64,000 nucleotides of DNA. Origin: Bryobacteraceae bacterium. GTDB lineage: Bacteria; Acidobacteriota; Terriglobia; Bryobacterales; Bryobacteraceae. Numbering within the stretch: position 1 is the first letter of the stretch; every line of letters begins with the position of its first letter. The position numbers and the translations under genes are program-made. The notes under the pieces are model-generated. The model did no database searches and was not told where the DNA came from. It saw nothing but the letters and a program-made list of their open reading frames with translations. This document shows, piece after piece, positions 34,350 to 43,615 of this stretch. The stretch covers positions 806,001 through 870,000 of the forward strand of contig BPGE01000001.1 of assembly GCA_026002875.1 (NCBI GenBank), given 5' to 3'.

Positions 34350-35138
34350 ATGACAGGCGCGAGGCTGGAAGGAAGGGTGGCTGTGGTGACGGGCGGGGCG
34401 CAGGGGATCGGGCTGGCCTGCTGCAGGGAGCTGGCCCGCGAGGGGGCGAGGGTGGCGATGCTCGACCGGAACCGGGAGGCGGGGGAGGCGGCGAGGCTCC
34501 GACTCAAAGAACAAAATCTGGACGTTCTGTTTCTGTCGGCGGACGTGACGCGGGAGGAGGAAGTGGCGGTGGCGTTTCAGGAGGCGGAGGAGCGGCTGGG
34601 GGCGGCGGCGATTCTCGTGAACAACGCCGGGGGCAACGTGTACCACGATCCGGTGCGCATGAGTTCCGCGGAGTGGGACGCGGCGATGGCGCTCAACCTG
34701 AAATCGGCGTGGCTGTGCGCCCGGGCGGCGCTGCCGGGGATGGTCCGGCAGGGAGGAGGTGCGATCGTGAATGTCAGCTCGCTGCATGCGCGGATGACGG
34801 CGCGGGGGATGTTTCCGTACGCCGCGGCGAAGGCGGGGCTGGCGGGGCTGACGCGGAGCCTGGCGCTCGAGTATGGACCGGCGGGGGTGCGCGTAAACGC
34901 AGTGCTTCCGGGATGGACGAGGACGCCGCCGGTGGAGGCGTGGCTTCAGAGGGAAGGGGATCCGCTTGAGGAGGAGCGGCGGCTGGCGGCGGTGCATCCG
35001 CTGGGGCGGATCGCGGAGGCGCACGAGGTGGCGCGGGTGGTCGTGTTCCTCGCCTCAGACGATGCCTCCGCGATGACGGGGGCGGAGGTGGTGGTGGATT
35101 GCGGGCTGAGCGCGCGGTACGCGGGTCCGGAGGCGTAG
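34350..35138 (+). CDS. SDR family oxidoreductase
   Basis: The 262-residue enzyme is a complete classical SDR: TGGAQGIG, NNAG, the catalytic Ser in NVSSLHA, YAAAK and the C-terminal TGAEVVVDCG. It probably oxidises or reduces a sugar or alcohol with NAD(P). It is divergent from the Gfo/Idh/MocA gene, 58 bases apart, which suggests joint use of a substrate. Its plus strand is strikingly G-rich. Confidence 0.88.
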   Translation: MTGARLEGRVAVVTGGAQGIGLACCRELAREGARVAMLDRNREAGEAARLRLKEQNLDVLFLSADVTREEEVAVAFQEAEERLGAAAILVNNAGGNVYHDPVRMSSAEWDAAMALNLKSAWLCARAALPGMVRQGGGAIVNVSSLHARMTARGMFPYAAAKAGLAGLTRSLALEYGPAGVRVNAVLPGWTRTPPVEAWLQREGDPLEEERRLAAVHPLGRIAEAHEVARVVVFLASDDASAMTGAEVVVDCGLSARYAGPEA

Positions 35139-35170
35139 GGGAGCCGGCTGAGGGGGACAGGCGTCCGGGA

Positions 35171-35200
35171 GGAATTTACAAGCCTGTGTAATAATCGGCT
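35171..35200 (+). promoter_or_regulatory. Possible ECF-type promoter for the sigma factor operon
   Basis: GGAATTTA at 35171-35178 resembles an ECF -35 element (GGAACTT type) in the gap before the sigma gene, followed by an A/T-rich stretch including TAATAAT. The -10 side is not clear. Autoregulation is common for ECF sigma factors. Confidence 0.3.
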
Positions 35201-35231
35201 AGACCCGCCGTATGGCAGGGTGAGGCGCAAC

Positions 35232-35753
35232 ATGAGAATGTCAGCGAGCCCTGTCCGGCGGGAGGCGCCGCCGCCCATGACGCCGCCAGAAGATTTCACG
35301 GCGTTGTACGAACGCTTCTCCCCGCTGGTGTACCGGACGGCCCTGCGGATCACGGGCCGGCCGGAGGACGCCGAGGATGCGCTGCAGACGGTGTTTGCGC
35401 GCGTGCTGCGGCAGGGGGCGAAGATCGACGAGGCGCAGTCGCCGGAGGGCTACTTCCGGCGCGCGGCAGCCAACGCCGCGCTGGACATTCTCCGCGGGCG
35501 GGCGCACCGCGCCGAGGCGCAGCTCGACGAGAGCCTGCCGCATGCGGCCGCGGAGTCTTCGCCCTATCTGAAAGAACGCCTCCGCCGCGCGCTGGCCACG
35601 CTTGAGCCGCAGGACGCGGAACTGTTCACGCTCCGCTACATCGAGGGCGTCTCGAACACGGAGATCGCCGGAATGTACGGTCTGGAGCGCTCGACCATCG
35701 GGGTGCGGCTGCACCGCATCCGCCGCTGGCTTCAGGAGGAACTGGAGAGATGA
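35232..35753 (+). CDS. ECF RNA polymerase sigma factor
   Basis: The product (173 residues from ATG 35232; GTG 35220 and ATG 35277 are alternatives) has sigma region 2 (LYERFSPLVYRTALRITG, EDAEDALQTVFARVL) and region 4 (LEPQDAELFTLRYIEGVSNTEIAGMYG, STIGVRLHRIRRWLQ). A TGAGG site precedes 35232, and CGGGAGG precedes 35277. It is coupled by a 4-base overlap to the FecR-type gene, which is its likely regulator. Confidence 0.9.
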   Translation: MRMSASPVRREAPPPMTPPEDFTALYERFSPLVYRTALRITGRPEDAEDALQTVFARVLRQGAKIDEAQSPEGYFRRAAANAALDILRGRAHRAEAQLDESLPHAAAESSPYLKERLRRALATLEPQDAELFTLRYIEGVSNTEIAGMYGLERSTIGVRLHRIRRWLQEELER

Positions 35754-38215
35754 AGCGGGAGGCAGAGATGAACCACGAGGAAAGGCTGGAAAAGGCGCTG
35801 GAAGCGATCCGCGCCGAGGCCGTCCCGGAGACGGAAGAGCAGGCGGCGCGGGAGCGTGTGCTGGAGAAGCTGATGGCCTCGCCGGAGGCCGTGTGCGCGG
35901 GATTCCGGGCGATGCTGGCGCCGTACGCGGAAGGGCGGCTCGGGAAGGAGCGGCAGTGGCTGCTTGAAGACCATCTGGGCCGCTGCGCAGCGTGCCGGCG
36001 CGCCTTTGCGGAGCTGCAGGGCAAACCGAAGGTGGTGGCGATGCCCGAGCGGCGGGCGGCGCTGTGGCAGCGCGTCCGGCCGTGGGCCGTTGCGGCCGGA
36101 CTGGCCGCGGTGGCGCTGTTCGCGGGCCGGGACCGGATCGACCGCTGGATGGGGCCGTCGGGGCCTGTGGCCGTGATCGAGGCACTGCAGGGGCCGGTGT
36201 TTGACGAACAGGGCCGCGCGCTGGCGGCGGGCGCCGCGGTGGCGGACGACGTGCGCGTGCGCACGGGCGGCGGGGGCCGGCTGAAGCTGCGCCTGGCCGA
36301 TGGTTCGCGCGTGGAGGTGAACGAGCGCAGCGAGCTGGCGCTGGTGGGCGCGTGGAGCGGAACCACGGTGCGGCTGGTGCGCGGCGACGTGCTGGTGGAG
36401 GCGGCGCGGCAGCGGCGCGGCGCGCTGCGCGTGCAGGCGCCGGACGCCGAGGCGCGCGTGCATGGCACGGTGTTCGCCGTGCGGACGGGGCTGATCGGCA
36501 GCCTCGTGTCCGTGGTGGAAGGAACGGTGGAGGTGCGCAATGCGGCGGGGCGGCGGATGCTGAAGCCCGGCGAGCTGGCGGCGACGAATCCGGCGCTGGA
36601 AGCCACGAGCGTGCGCGAGACGGTTGCGTGGAGCTCGGAGGCGGAGAAGTATTTTGCGCTGCTGGCCGAGTTCGCGTCTCTCGAAAAGCAGATCACGGCG
36701 CTGACGTCCGCGCCCGTGAGGACGGCGCCGACGGTGCTGGCCGCGCTGCCGCGCGGAGTGATGGTGTACATCGCCGCGCCGAATCTCGGCCGCTCGATGG
36801 AAAACGCGCTGAACCTGATGAGTGAACGGGCGGCGCAGAGCCCCGTGTTCGCCGAGTGGTGGAACGCTGCATCGACGAAGGGGCTGCGCGAGGCGCTGGG
36901 CGATCTGGCTCGCATCTCGCCGATGCTCGGCGAAGAGGCCGTGTTTGTGGTGGCGGGCGGTCCGCAGCAGCCGGCGCCTGCCGTTCTCGCGCCGGTGAAG
37001 GCGGGCATGGAGAAAGAGCTGGACGCGGCGCTCGAGGAGATCCGCTCTCAACGCAGTGCGCCGTTCGTGTGGAAGATCGCGGGCGGGCGTTTGACGGTGG
37101 CGCCGACTCAGGCGCAGCTCGATTTCGTGCTGAGGACCGCAGGCCAGGACGCAGCGTCGCCTCTGGCGCAGGAGATCGCGCGTCACTATCAGCGGGGAAC
37201 GGGCTGGATGGCCGCGTTCGCGCCGGGCGCGGGCATGAACGCGGATCAGCCGCGCGTGCTGCTGCCGCGCATGATTCTGTTCGAACAGCGCCGCACGCCG
37301 GCGGGGGACGAGAACGAGATGACGCTGGCTTACTCGGGCGGCGCAAGTCCGGCAGGGTGGCTGGCTGCTTCCGGCAGTTCGGCTGCGGTGGAGTATTTCT
37401 CCGGGCAGGCGCATGTCGTGTTCGCCGCTTCGTCGCGGGAACCGCGGCAGATCTATGACGAGTTTCTCGCGCAGGTGGTGAAGCTGCGTCCGGAGGCGGC
37501 ATCGAAGATTGCCGAGATGGAAAGCAAGCTGGGACTGCGGCTGCGCGAAGATGTGGCCTCGGCGCTCGGGACGGACTTCGCGTTCGGCATCGAGCAGCCG
37601 ACTCTGCCGGTGCCGGGCTGGCTGGCCGTAGTGGAGACTGTCCGGCCGGCGGCGCTCGATGCGGCCATCGTGAAGGCGGTGGACGCGGTGAACGCGGAGA
37701 TGCCCGCGGACCAGGCTTCGAAGAAACTGACGCTCGTGCAGGAGACGGCGGGCGGACGGGCGTGGAAGACGCTCCGCAGCGGGGCTTCAGCGAACGCCGT
37801 GACGTGGACCTATCACGCCGGTTTCCTGGTGGCGGGGCCGGACCGCCCGACCGTGGAGCGCGCGATTGCGACGCGCGAATCCGGGCTGACGCTGGCGCAG
37901 AACGCCGCGTTCCGCACGATGCTGCCGGCATCGACCGGCGTGCATCCGGCGGGTTTCCTGTGGATTCAGGTCGGCGAGTCGCTGCGGCAGCTGGCCGCCT
38001 CGATCAACAACCCCGCGGTGAAGACGCTGCTCGGGAACCGAGGTCCTGCGCTGGTGGCTTTTACGGGCGACGGGGAACGAATCCGGGCGGCGAGCCGTAC
38101 TTCCTTTGCGAGCCTGCTGCTCGACGCGATGCTGGCGTCCGGGGCACAATCGGTAACGGAGCCGAAAGCGAAGCAGGCCCGGAAAGAAGCGCATGCCGCC
38201 GCAGCCCGCCGTTGA
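35750..38215 (+). CDS. Zinc-finger anti-sigma/FecR fusion with a very long C-terminal domain
   Basis: The 821-residue protein starts with a cytosolic zinc-finger anti-sigma motif (HLGRCAACR, near 82-90), then one membrane span (about 112-124, AVAAGLAAVALFA), then a FecR domain (about 136-280; VRTGGGGRLKLRLADGSRVEVNERSEL, ARVHGTVFAV). Another 500 residues follow in the periplasm, with strands that recall DUF3352-type proteins (GWLAVVETVRPAALDAAI). Ordinary anti-sigma factors are 200-400 residues, so this is a large fusion. It overlaps the sigma gene by 4 bases and the ABC ATPase gene by 23 bases. Confidence 0.82.
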   Translation: MKREAEMNHEERLEKALEAIRAEAVPETEEQAARERVLEKLMASPEAVCAGFRAMLAPYAEGRLGKERQWLLEDHLGRCAACRRAFAELQGKPKVVAMPERRAALWQRVRPWAVAAGLAAVALFAGRDRIDRWMGPSGPVAVIEALQGPVFDEQGRALAAGAAVADDVRVRTGGGGRLKLRLADGSRVEVNERSELALVGAWSGTTVRLVRGDVLVEAARQRRGALRVQAPDAEARVHGTVFAVRTGLIGSLVSVVEGTVEVRNAAGRRMLKPGELAATNPALEATSVRETVAWSSEAEKYFALLAEFASLEKQITALTSAPVRTAPTVLAALPRGVMVYIAAPNLGRSMENALNLMSERAAQSPVFAEWWNAASTKGLREALGDLARISPMLGEEAVFVVAGGPQQPAPAVLAPVKAGMEKELDAALEEIRSQRSAPFVWKIAGGRLTVAPTQAQLDFVLRTAGQDAASPLAQEIARHYQRGTGWMAAFAPGAGMNADQPRVLLPRMILFEQRRTPAGDENEMTLAYSGGASPAGWLAASGSSAAVEYFSGQAHVVFAASSREPRQIYDEFLAQVVKLRPEAASKIAEMESKLGLRLREDVASALGTDFAFGIEQPTLPVPGWLAVVETVRPAALDAAIVKAVDAVNAEMPADQASKKLTLVQETAGGRAWKTLRSGASANAVTWTYHAGFLVAGPDRPTVERAIATRESGLTLAQNAAFRTMLPASTGVHPAGFLWIQVGESLRQLAASINNPAVKTLLGNRGPALVAFTGDGERIRAASRTSFASLLLDAMLASGAQSVTEPKAKQARKEAHAAAARR

Positions 38216-39185
38216 ACTGGAAGACCTGCACGTGACCCTCGGGCGGCAGGAGATCCTGCACGGGATCTCCTGCCGCCTTGGCGTTTCAGGCAGCGGCCGG
38301 GCCATCGGACTGCTGGGGCCGAACGGCGCGGGCAAGTCGACGCTGATCCGCACGCTGCTGGGATTCCACGCGCCCTCAAAAGGACGGGCGCGCGTGCTGG
38401 GTTTCGACTGCCAGAAGGAACGGCGGCGGGTGCTGGAACGGATCGGCTACATGCCGGAGACGGACTCGTTCATCGCGTCGATGACGGGCGTGGAGTTTCT
38501 GCGCGTCATGGGCGCGCTGAGCGGGCTTCCGGAAGAGATCGCGCTCGAGAAGGCGCACGAAACGCTGTTCCATGTGGGGCTGGGAGAGGCGCGCTACCGG
38601 ACGCTGGGGACGTACTCGCTGGGGATGCGGCAACTGGCGCGGCTGGCGCAGGCGATCGTGCACGGGCCGGAGCTGGTGATTCTGGACGAGCCGACCAACG
38701 GGCTGGACCCGGCGGCGCGGCGGCGCATGCTCGATCTGATCCGGCAGATGAAAGACGAGCACGGGATGAGCGTGATCGTGTGCTCGCATCTGCTGGCCGA
38801 CGTCGAGCAGGTGTGCGACGAAGTGATGATCCTGAAAGACGGCCGCATGATTCACCACGCGGATCTGGAGGCCGAGCGGCGGGAGAACCGGCGGTTCGTG
38901 GAGCTGGAAGTGGAAGGGGAGAGCGCCGCGTTCGCCGCCGCACTGGAGGAGTTGGGTGCAGCGGGCGTGCAGGAATCGCCGGGGCGGTTCCGGATTGTTC
39001 TGCCGCTCGATTTCGAGATGGTGCGGTTGTGGAAGCTGGCAGCGGACCACGGGCTGAGCATCCGGCGGCTGACGCAGCGGCGGGACACGCTGGAAGAGAT
39101 TTTCATGAAGGCAATGGGGCTGCTGCGGCAGACGCCGGGGGAGGCCGCTTCGAGCCAGGAGGCGGCCGTTCCCGAGGGGAGATGA
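38193..39185 (+). CDS. ABC transporter ATP-binding protein (ABC-2 type)
   Basis: The 330-residue protein has Walker A GPNGAGKST (42-50), a signature-like YSLGMRQLARLAQA, Walker B LVILDEPTNGLDP and the H-loop His in CSHLLADV. It has the C-terminal extension typical of ABC-2 export ATPases. No permease adjoins it downstream; the nearest is at 42755 beyond the inverted receptor gene. Its start lies inside the FecR fusion gene, so it shares the sigma operon. Confidence 0.9.
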   Translation: MPPQPAVELEDLHVTLGRQEILHGISCRLGVSGSGRAIGLLGPNGAGKSTLIRTLLGFHAPSKGRARVLGFDCQKERRRVLERIGYMPETDSFIASMTGVEFLRVMGALSGLPEEIALEKAHETLFHVGLGEARYRTLGTYSLGMRQLARLAQAIVHGPELVILDEPTNGLDPAARRRMLDLIRQMKDEHGMSVIVCSHLLADVEQVCDEVMILKDGRMIHHADLEAERRENRRFVELEVEGESAAFAAALEELGAAGVQESPGRFRIVLPLDFEMVRLWKLAADHGLSIRRLTQRRDTLEEIFMKAMGLLRQTPGEAASSQEAAVPEGR

Positions 39186-39195
39186 GGCCGGCGCG

Positions 39196-42100
39196 TCAGA
39201 ACGAGTATTTCAGCGCGAGCTGAATGATGCGCGCGGGGCGGGAGGACTGGATGACGCCGAATGTGGCGGGCTGGCCAATGTTGGTGCCGGGGTCGCGGAA
39301 GTTCGTGCGGTTGAGGGCGTTGAAGAACTCTCCGCGGAATTCGGCGAACTGTGTTTCGGTGAAGCGGAAGCGCTTGAGCAGCGACAGATCGGTCTGCACG
39401 AGGCCGGGGCCGATGACCGTGTTGCGCCCCGCCGTGCCGGAACGCTGGCCGCCGGGCGCGGCGCTCAGGCGCTGAAACGCGGCGCGGGTGAACCATTCCT
39501 GCGGCGTCTTCGGGCCTTTGTTCGGGTTGGCGATCTGGTCGGGACGATCGGCATTGAGGCCGCGCAGGCTGAGATCCACGGGCTCGTTGACGGTGAGCGG
39601 CCCGCCGGACTGCGCCGAAACCAGGCCCGCCAGTTGCCAGCCTCCAAGGAGCGCGCCGGCGAGATTGCGGGCGTTGCGCAGGAAAGGCAGATCGTAGCCG
39701 AAGCTTGAAACGAATCGGTGGCGCACGTCGAAGGCCGCCAGACCCCGGACATCCCTGAGGCTGAAGGCGTCCTGCGGGCGGTTTTCGCCGCTGAAATTGA
39801 GCGACGACTGGAAATCGATCGCCTTGGACCAGGTGTAGGCGGCGGTGAAAAGCAGGCCCTGCGAGTAGCGCTTTTCGGCGCGAAGCTGGAGAGCGTGGTA
39901 GTGCGAATTGAAGCGGCTGAAAGTGGGCCGGACAAGGTTGTAATCCCGGTAGAGGCGGCGCTGCTGCGTGTTCTGGAGCGTGGCGCCAGGGCCGGGGACG
40001 GCGGGATTCACCTCGAGATATCCGGCCAGCTTGCGGCCGAATGTTCCGACATATCCGGCTTCAAGCAGAAGATTGGCGGCCGCCTGCCTCTGGATCGTGA
40101 AAGACGTATTCTGGGCATACGGCGTGCGGAAATCGGGAGAAAATCCGATGACGAGGCAGGGGCAAGGGAATTCCCGCGCCGGATCGGTTTGAGGATTGAC
40201 GGCGAAATTCTGGTAAGGATTTGCGAAAGAGGGTGGAATATCGATCTGGATGAACCGGTTGAACGGCGGAACATTGATGTTCTGGAACGCGCCAACGCCA
40301 GGGACGGCGTCGAAAGCGATGCCGTAGCCGGCCCGGACGCTGGTGCGGCCGTCGCCGTTGACGTCCCACGCGAGGCCGATCCGCGGCGCGAAGTTGTTGC
40401 GGTCCGTCTGGATGGTGGCGCGGGGGACGCCGTCATCACCCGGGAACAGGAGGCCCGCCGGGGCGTTGGGCCGGACGCGGGACTGCCGGCCGGGCTGGAA
40501 GGACGCCATGCGGTCCTGCTTGTCGTAATAGGGCAGCGGCAGCTCGTAGCGGAGGCCGAGGTTCAGGGTGAGGCGGCGGCTGACTTTCCAGTCGTCCTGG
40601 AAGAAAAAGCCGCCCTGCTGTCCGATGAAATGCTTGGCAGGCTGGCCGCCTCCCTGCCGGAATTGGGCCGGCAGTCCGAGCAGAAAGTCCGATACAGCGT
40701 TGCCGGAACGGGCCCCGGTGATGGAAAAATCGCCGTTGGGACGGTTTGGAAAAATCAGATAAATCTGCTGGTAGCGCCAGTCGCCGCCCATTTTGAATGC
40801 GTGACGGCCGCGGAGCCAGGTGAAGTTGTCCTGGGCCTGCCAGGTGTTGCGCACCAGGCGGGTCCAGCTCTGGGCCACGTCGCCGATGGAGAACAGGCCG
40901 GTGATGGAGACGATGGGAAGGCCGAGGGCGCTGGGTTCGGTGGGCGTGTAACGCCAGCCGTAATCGTTGGGGTTGACGCCACTCCAGGTGGCTGGCCGGC
41001 TGAAGAAGCGCAGAAAGCTCAGCGAGAACTCGTTCAACCGCTCTGGCGAGAGCGTGGCGGTGTGCGAGAGGACGGCATTGTGCGCGGTGTCGGCGGAGTT
41101 CGAACCCGCAGGCGAGAATGTGCCGGCGCCAAGGGGATTGCGCGTTTCACTCCGCTGCTGCGAGTAGCGGGCGAAAAGAAGCTGGCGGTCCGTGATCCGC
41201 TGATCAAGACGTCCGCCGCCCTGATCGCCGTCGGTGGCGACGCTCGGCGAGCGCACGAATCGGTTCCCAGGGGAATTCGGCAGGGGCACGAATTCGTTCA
41301 GCAGCCGGATGGAGATCGGCGACAGCCGGCCGGCCGGAATCACGCCGCCGGGGAAAGGCTGGTTGCCCGCTTCGGGGTCGCGGGGCGCGGGCGAGAGTCC
41401 GGCAAGGTTGCCGGCGCGCTGTTCTGCGGCAGGGACGACGACATTCTGAGTCGTACCCGTGCGGGCGCGCAGGCCCTCGTAATAGGCGAAGAAGAAGGTG
41501 CGGTCGCGCACGATCCGGCCTCCGAATGTGGCGCCGAACTGGTTCTGGCGCAGCGGCGGGCGCTGGAGGGCGAAGAAGTCGCGGGCGTCGAGCGCGTCGT
41601 TGCGGAGGAAATTCCAGAGCCGTCCGTGATACTCATTGGTGCCGCTGCGGGTGACGGCGTTGACGGTGCTGCCGGCGCTGGTTCCATACTCGGCAGAAAA
41701 CGTGCCCGTGATGATCTTGAACTGCGCCAGCGCATCGGGAGGCGGGGTCATGACGTAGCCGTTGAAGTTCGGATCGACGTTGTTCACGCCATCAAGGAGA
41801 AAACTGTTGGACTGCGTGCGAAGCCCGTTGACGCTGAAGCCATTTCGCGCCGCCTGAATGCCCTGGACCTCGAAACGCGAGGGCGTCTGCACGGCGCCGG
41901 GCACAAGCGTGCCGAGCTGGATGAAATTGCGGCCGTTCAGCGGCAGGTCTTCGATCTGGCGGCTGCCGACGGTGGCGCCCCCGGTAGCATTGAGGGTGTT
42001 GACCTGAATAGCGTCGGCCGTGACGGTGACCATTTCCGCCGTGGTTGCAATGGACAACTGGAAGTCGACGCGCGAAGGCTGGTTGACGGAAACTGTCACC

Positions 42101-42381
42101 CCTTCCTGCGCGCGCGGGCTGAAGCCGTCTTTCATGACTTCGACTCGGTAGCGCCCAGGCGGCACGAGAGGAAGCAGGAAAGCGCCTTCCTGACCGGTGA
42201 TGGCGAAGCGATCCAGCCCGGTGTCGAGGTTGCGAGCCTTGATGGAGGCGCCCGCCACAGGCAGTCCTGAGGGATCCAGCACAAGGCCGGTAATCTGGCC
42301 GGTGCGTTCCTGCGCGGACACGGCCGCAGCGGCGGCAAGCAGGAGCATTCCGTACGGTATAAAAGAAATCCGCATACTCAT
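39196..42381 (-). CDS. Oar-like TonB-dependent receptor with carboxypeptidase-regulatory domain
   Basis: The start ATG 42381 (ATG 42375 also possible) begins a signal peptide ending AVSAQ. The 1061 residues continue with a CarboxypepD_reg domain (about 26-110: TGQITGLVLDPSGLPVAGASI), a plug domain (LPLNGRNFIQLGTLVPGAVQ, FLLDGVNN) and a large beta-barrel ending in ...IIQLALKYSF, with the C-terminal Phe used by the BAM machinery. This layout is the major Oar-like group in Acidobacteria and probably imports or binds large polymers. It is inverted within an ABC gene cluster. Confidence 0.9.
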   Translation of the reverse strand: MSMRISFIPYGMLLLAAAAAVSAQERTGQITGLVLDPSGLPVAGASIKARNLDTGLDRFAITGQEGAFLLPLVPPGRYRVEVMKDGFSPRAQEGVTVSVNQPSRVDFQLSIATTAEMVTVTADAIQVNTLNATGGATVGSRQIEDLPLNGRNFIQLGTLVPGAVQTPSRFEVQGIQAARNGFSVNGLRTQSNSFLLDGVNNVDPNFNGYVMTPPPDALAQFKIITGTFSAEYGTSAGSTVNAVTRSGTNEYHGRLWNFLRNDALDARDFFALQRPPLRQNQFGATFGGRIVRDRTFFFAYYEGLRARTGTTQNVVVPAAEQRAGNLAGLSPAPRDPEAGNQPFPGGVIPAGRLSPISIRLLNEFVPLPNSPGNRFVRSPSVATDGDQGGGRLDQRITDRQLLFARYSQQRSETRNPLGAGTFSPAGSNSADTAHNAVLSHTATLSPERLNEFSLSFLRFFSRPATWSGVNPNDYGWRYTPTEPSALGLPIVSITGLFSIGDVAQSWTRLVRNTWQAQDNFTWLRGRHAFKMGGDWRYQQIYLIFPNRPNGDFSITGARSGNAVSDFLLGLPAQFRQGGGQPAKHFIGQQGGFFFQDDWKVSRRLTLNLGLRYELPLPYYDKQDRMASFQPGRQSRVRPNAPAGLLFPGDDGVPRATIQTDRNNFAPRIGLAWDVNGDGRTSVRAGYGIAFDAVPGVGAFQNINVPPFNRFIQIDIPPSFANPYQNFAVNPQTDPAREFPCPCLVIGFSPDFRTPYAQNTSFTIQRQAAANLLLEAGYVGTFGRKLAGYLEVNPAVPGPGATLQNTQQRRLYRDYNLVRPTFSRFNSHYHALQLRAEKRYSQGLLFTAAYTWSKAIDFQSSLNFSGENRPQDAFSLRDVRGLAAFDVRHRFVSSFGYDLPFLRNARNLAGALLGGWQLAGLVSAQSGGPLTVNEPVDLSLRGLNADRPDQIANPNKGPKTPQEWFTRAAFQRLSAAPGGQRSGTAGRNTVIGPGLVQTDLSLLKRFRFTETQFAEFRGEFFNALNRTNFRDPGTNIGQPATFGVIQSSRPARIIQLALKYSF

Positions 42382-42754
42382 TTCCAGTGTTCCAGACTTG
42401 CATGACAAATCCCTTACGGAAGCCCGACAATCCAGTGATGACCGGAAGCGGCGACCAGGCGGGCATGGCCGGGGGCGGTTCTGGAGCGCAAGGCGCTGCG
42501 GGAATCCGGGCCTTTCGCGGGCACGGAACTTCACAGGCCGGGGCGCGTACATATGGGGGAAGATGGCAGATGGAACGCATCAGCCCGTCCGGCCAGCGCT
42601 GCGCGCAGAGGCTGGAGCGGAGAAGATCGCAGCGGAAGCGGATGCAGGAGACTGTGGCAACAGAAGCGGCTTGCGGACGAAGAGGCGGAACATGCAGGAG
42701 CGGAGGCCGGGCGGGTGACCGGAATTCAGGCAGCAGGCATGGAGGCCGCGGCTG
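42382..42754. other. Gap between receptor and ABC permease genes
   Basis: These 373 bases separate divergent start codons and must hold the receptor's promoter and possibly one for the permease. No gene or clear -10 box is seen. A GGAGG at 42741-42745 is the permease ribosome site. Confidence 0.45.
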
Positions 42755-43615
42755 ATGGCGGTCTATAAGCGCGGATACCAGCGGTACACGGGGCCAAGAG
42801 CGCTGCACCTGGACAGGCTGATGGTGCTGCCGCGGGAGGCGTGGCGGCGGCTGTCCTCGCAGCGCATCGTCACCGCGCTTCTGGCGCTGAGCTGCGTCTG
42901 GCCGCTGCTGTGCGCACTGTTCATCTACATTTCGAACCACACGGAATTGTGGGCCGGCCTGGGCGGCGACTTCAGCCGGATGCTGGCGGTGGACAGCGCG
43001 TTTTTTCTGACGTTCATGAAAGTGCAGTCGGTGTTTTCCGTGCTGCTGGCGGCGCTGGCTGGGCCGGGCATGATTTCGCCAGATCTCGGCAATCAGGGGC
43101 TGGCGCTGTATTTCAGCCGGCCGATTTCACGGCTTGAGTATGCGCTGGCGAAGATGGCGGCGCTCGTGTGGCTGCTGAGCCTGGCGACGTGGATCCCTGG
43201 GCTTGTGCTGTTCGTGATGCAGGCTTCGATGGCGGAAGCCGGCTGGCTGGCGGCGAACTGGAGGCTGTGCGCCGGGCTGGTGCTGGGGTTCTGGGTGTGG
43301 GTGGCGCTGGCGGCGCTGGTGGCGCTGGCGAGTTCGGCGTGGGTGAAGTGGCGGCTGATCGCAGGCGCGGTGGTGCTGGGGTTCTTCTTCGTCCTGTCCG
43401 GGATAGGCGTGCTGGTGAACGCGGTGTTCCGGGTGGAGTGGGGCGATCTGATCAACCCTCTGCGGGCGGCGTACGGGGTGTGGTGCGCGCTGATGGGAGC
43501 GGAGATGCCGGCGGGGCTGAGTCTCGGGACATCGCTGCTCTCGCTGGCGCTGATGGCGGCGGCGCTTGCGCTGGCGCTGGAGCGCAGGCTTCGGCCAGTG
43601 GAGGTGGTGGCGTGA
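42755..43615 (+). CDS. ABC-2 type transporter permease
   Basis: The 286-residue protein has about six membrane spans (VTALLALSCVWPLLCALFI, VFSVLLAALAGPGMI and others) and the short amphipathic segment GNQGLALYFSRPISRLEY that marks ABC-2 permeases. It has no ATPase domain. It is the presumed partner of one of the two ATPases in the cluster. GTG of the next gene overlaps its stop. Confidence 0.85.
   Translation: MAVYKRGYQRYTGPRALHLDRLMVLPREAWRRLSSQRIVTALLALSCVWPLLCALFIYISNHTELWAGLGGDFSRMLAVDSAFFLTFMKVQSVFSVLLAALAGPGMISPDLGNQGLALYFSRPISRLEYALAKMAALVWLLSLATWIPGLVLFVMQASMAEAGWLAANWRLCAGLVLGFWVWVALAALVALASSAWVKWRLIAGAVVLGFFFVLSGIGVLVNAVFRVEWGDLINPLRAAYGVWCALMGAEMPAGLSLGTSLLSLALMAAALALALERRLRPVEVVA

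Noticed and set aside
39718-42270. 850-codon plus-strand frame across the receptor gene
   Set aside because: The minus strand has full receptor domains; the plus frame has no motif and is a shadow of the G/C codon bias.
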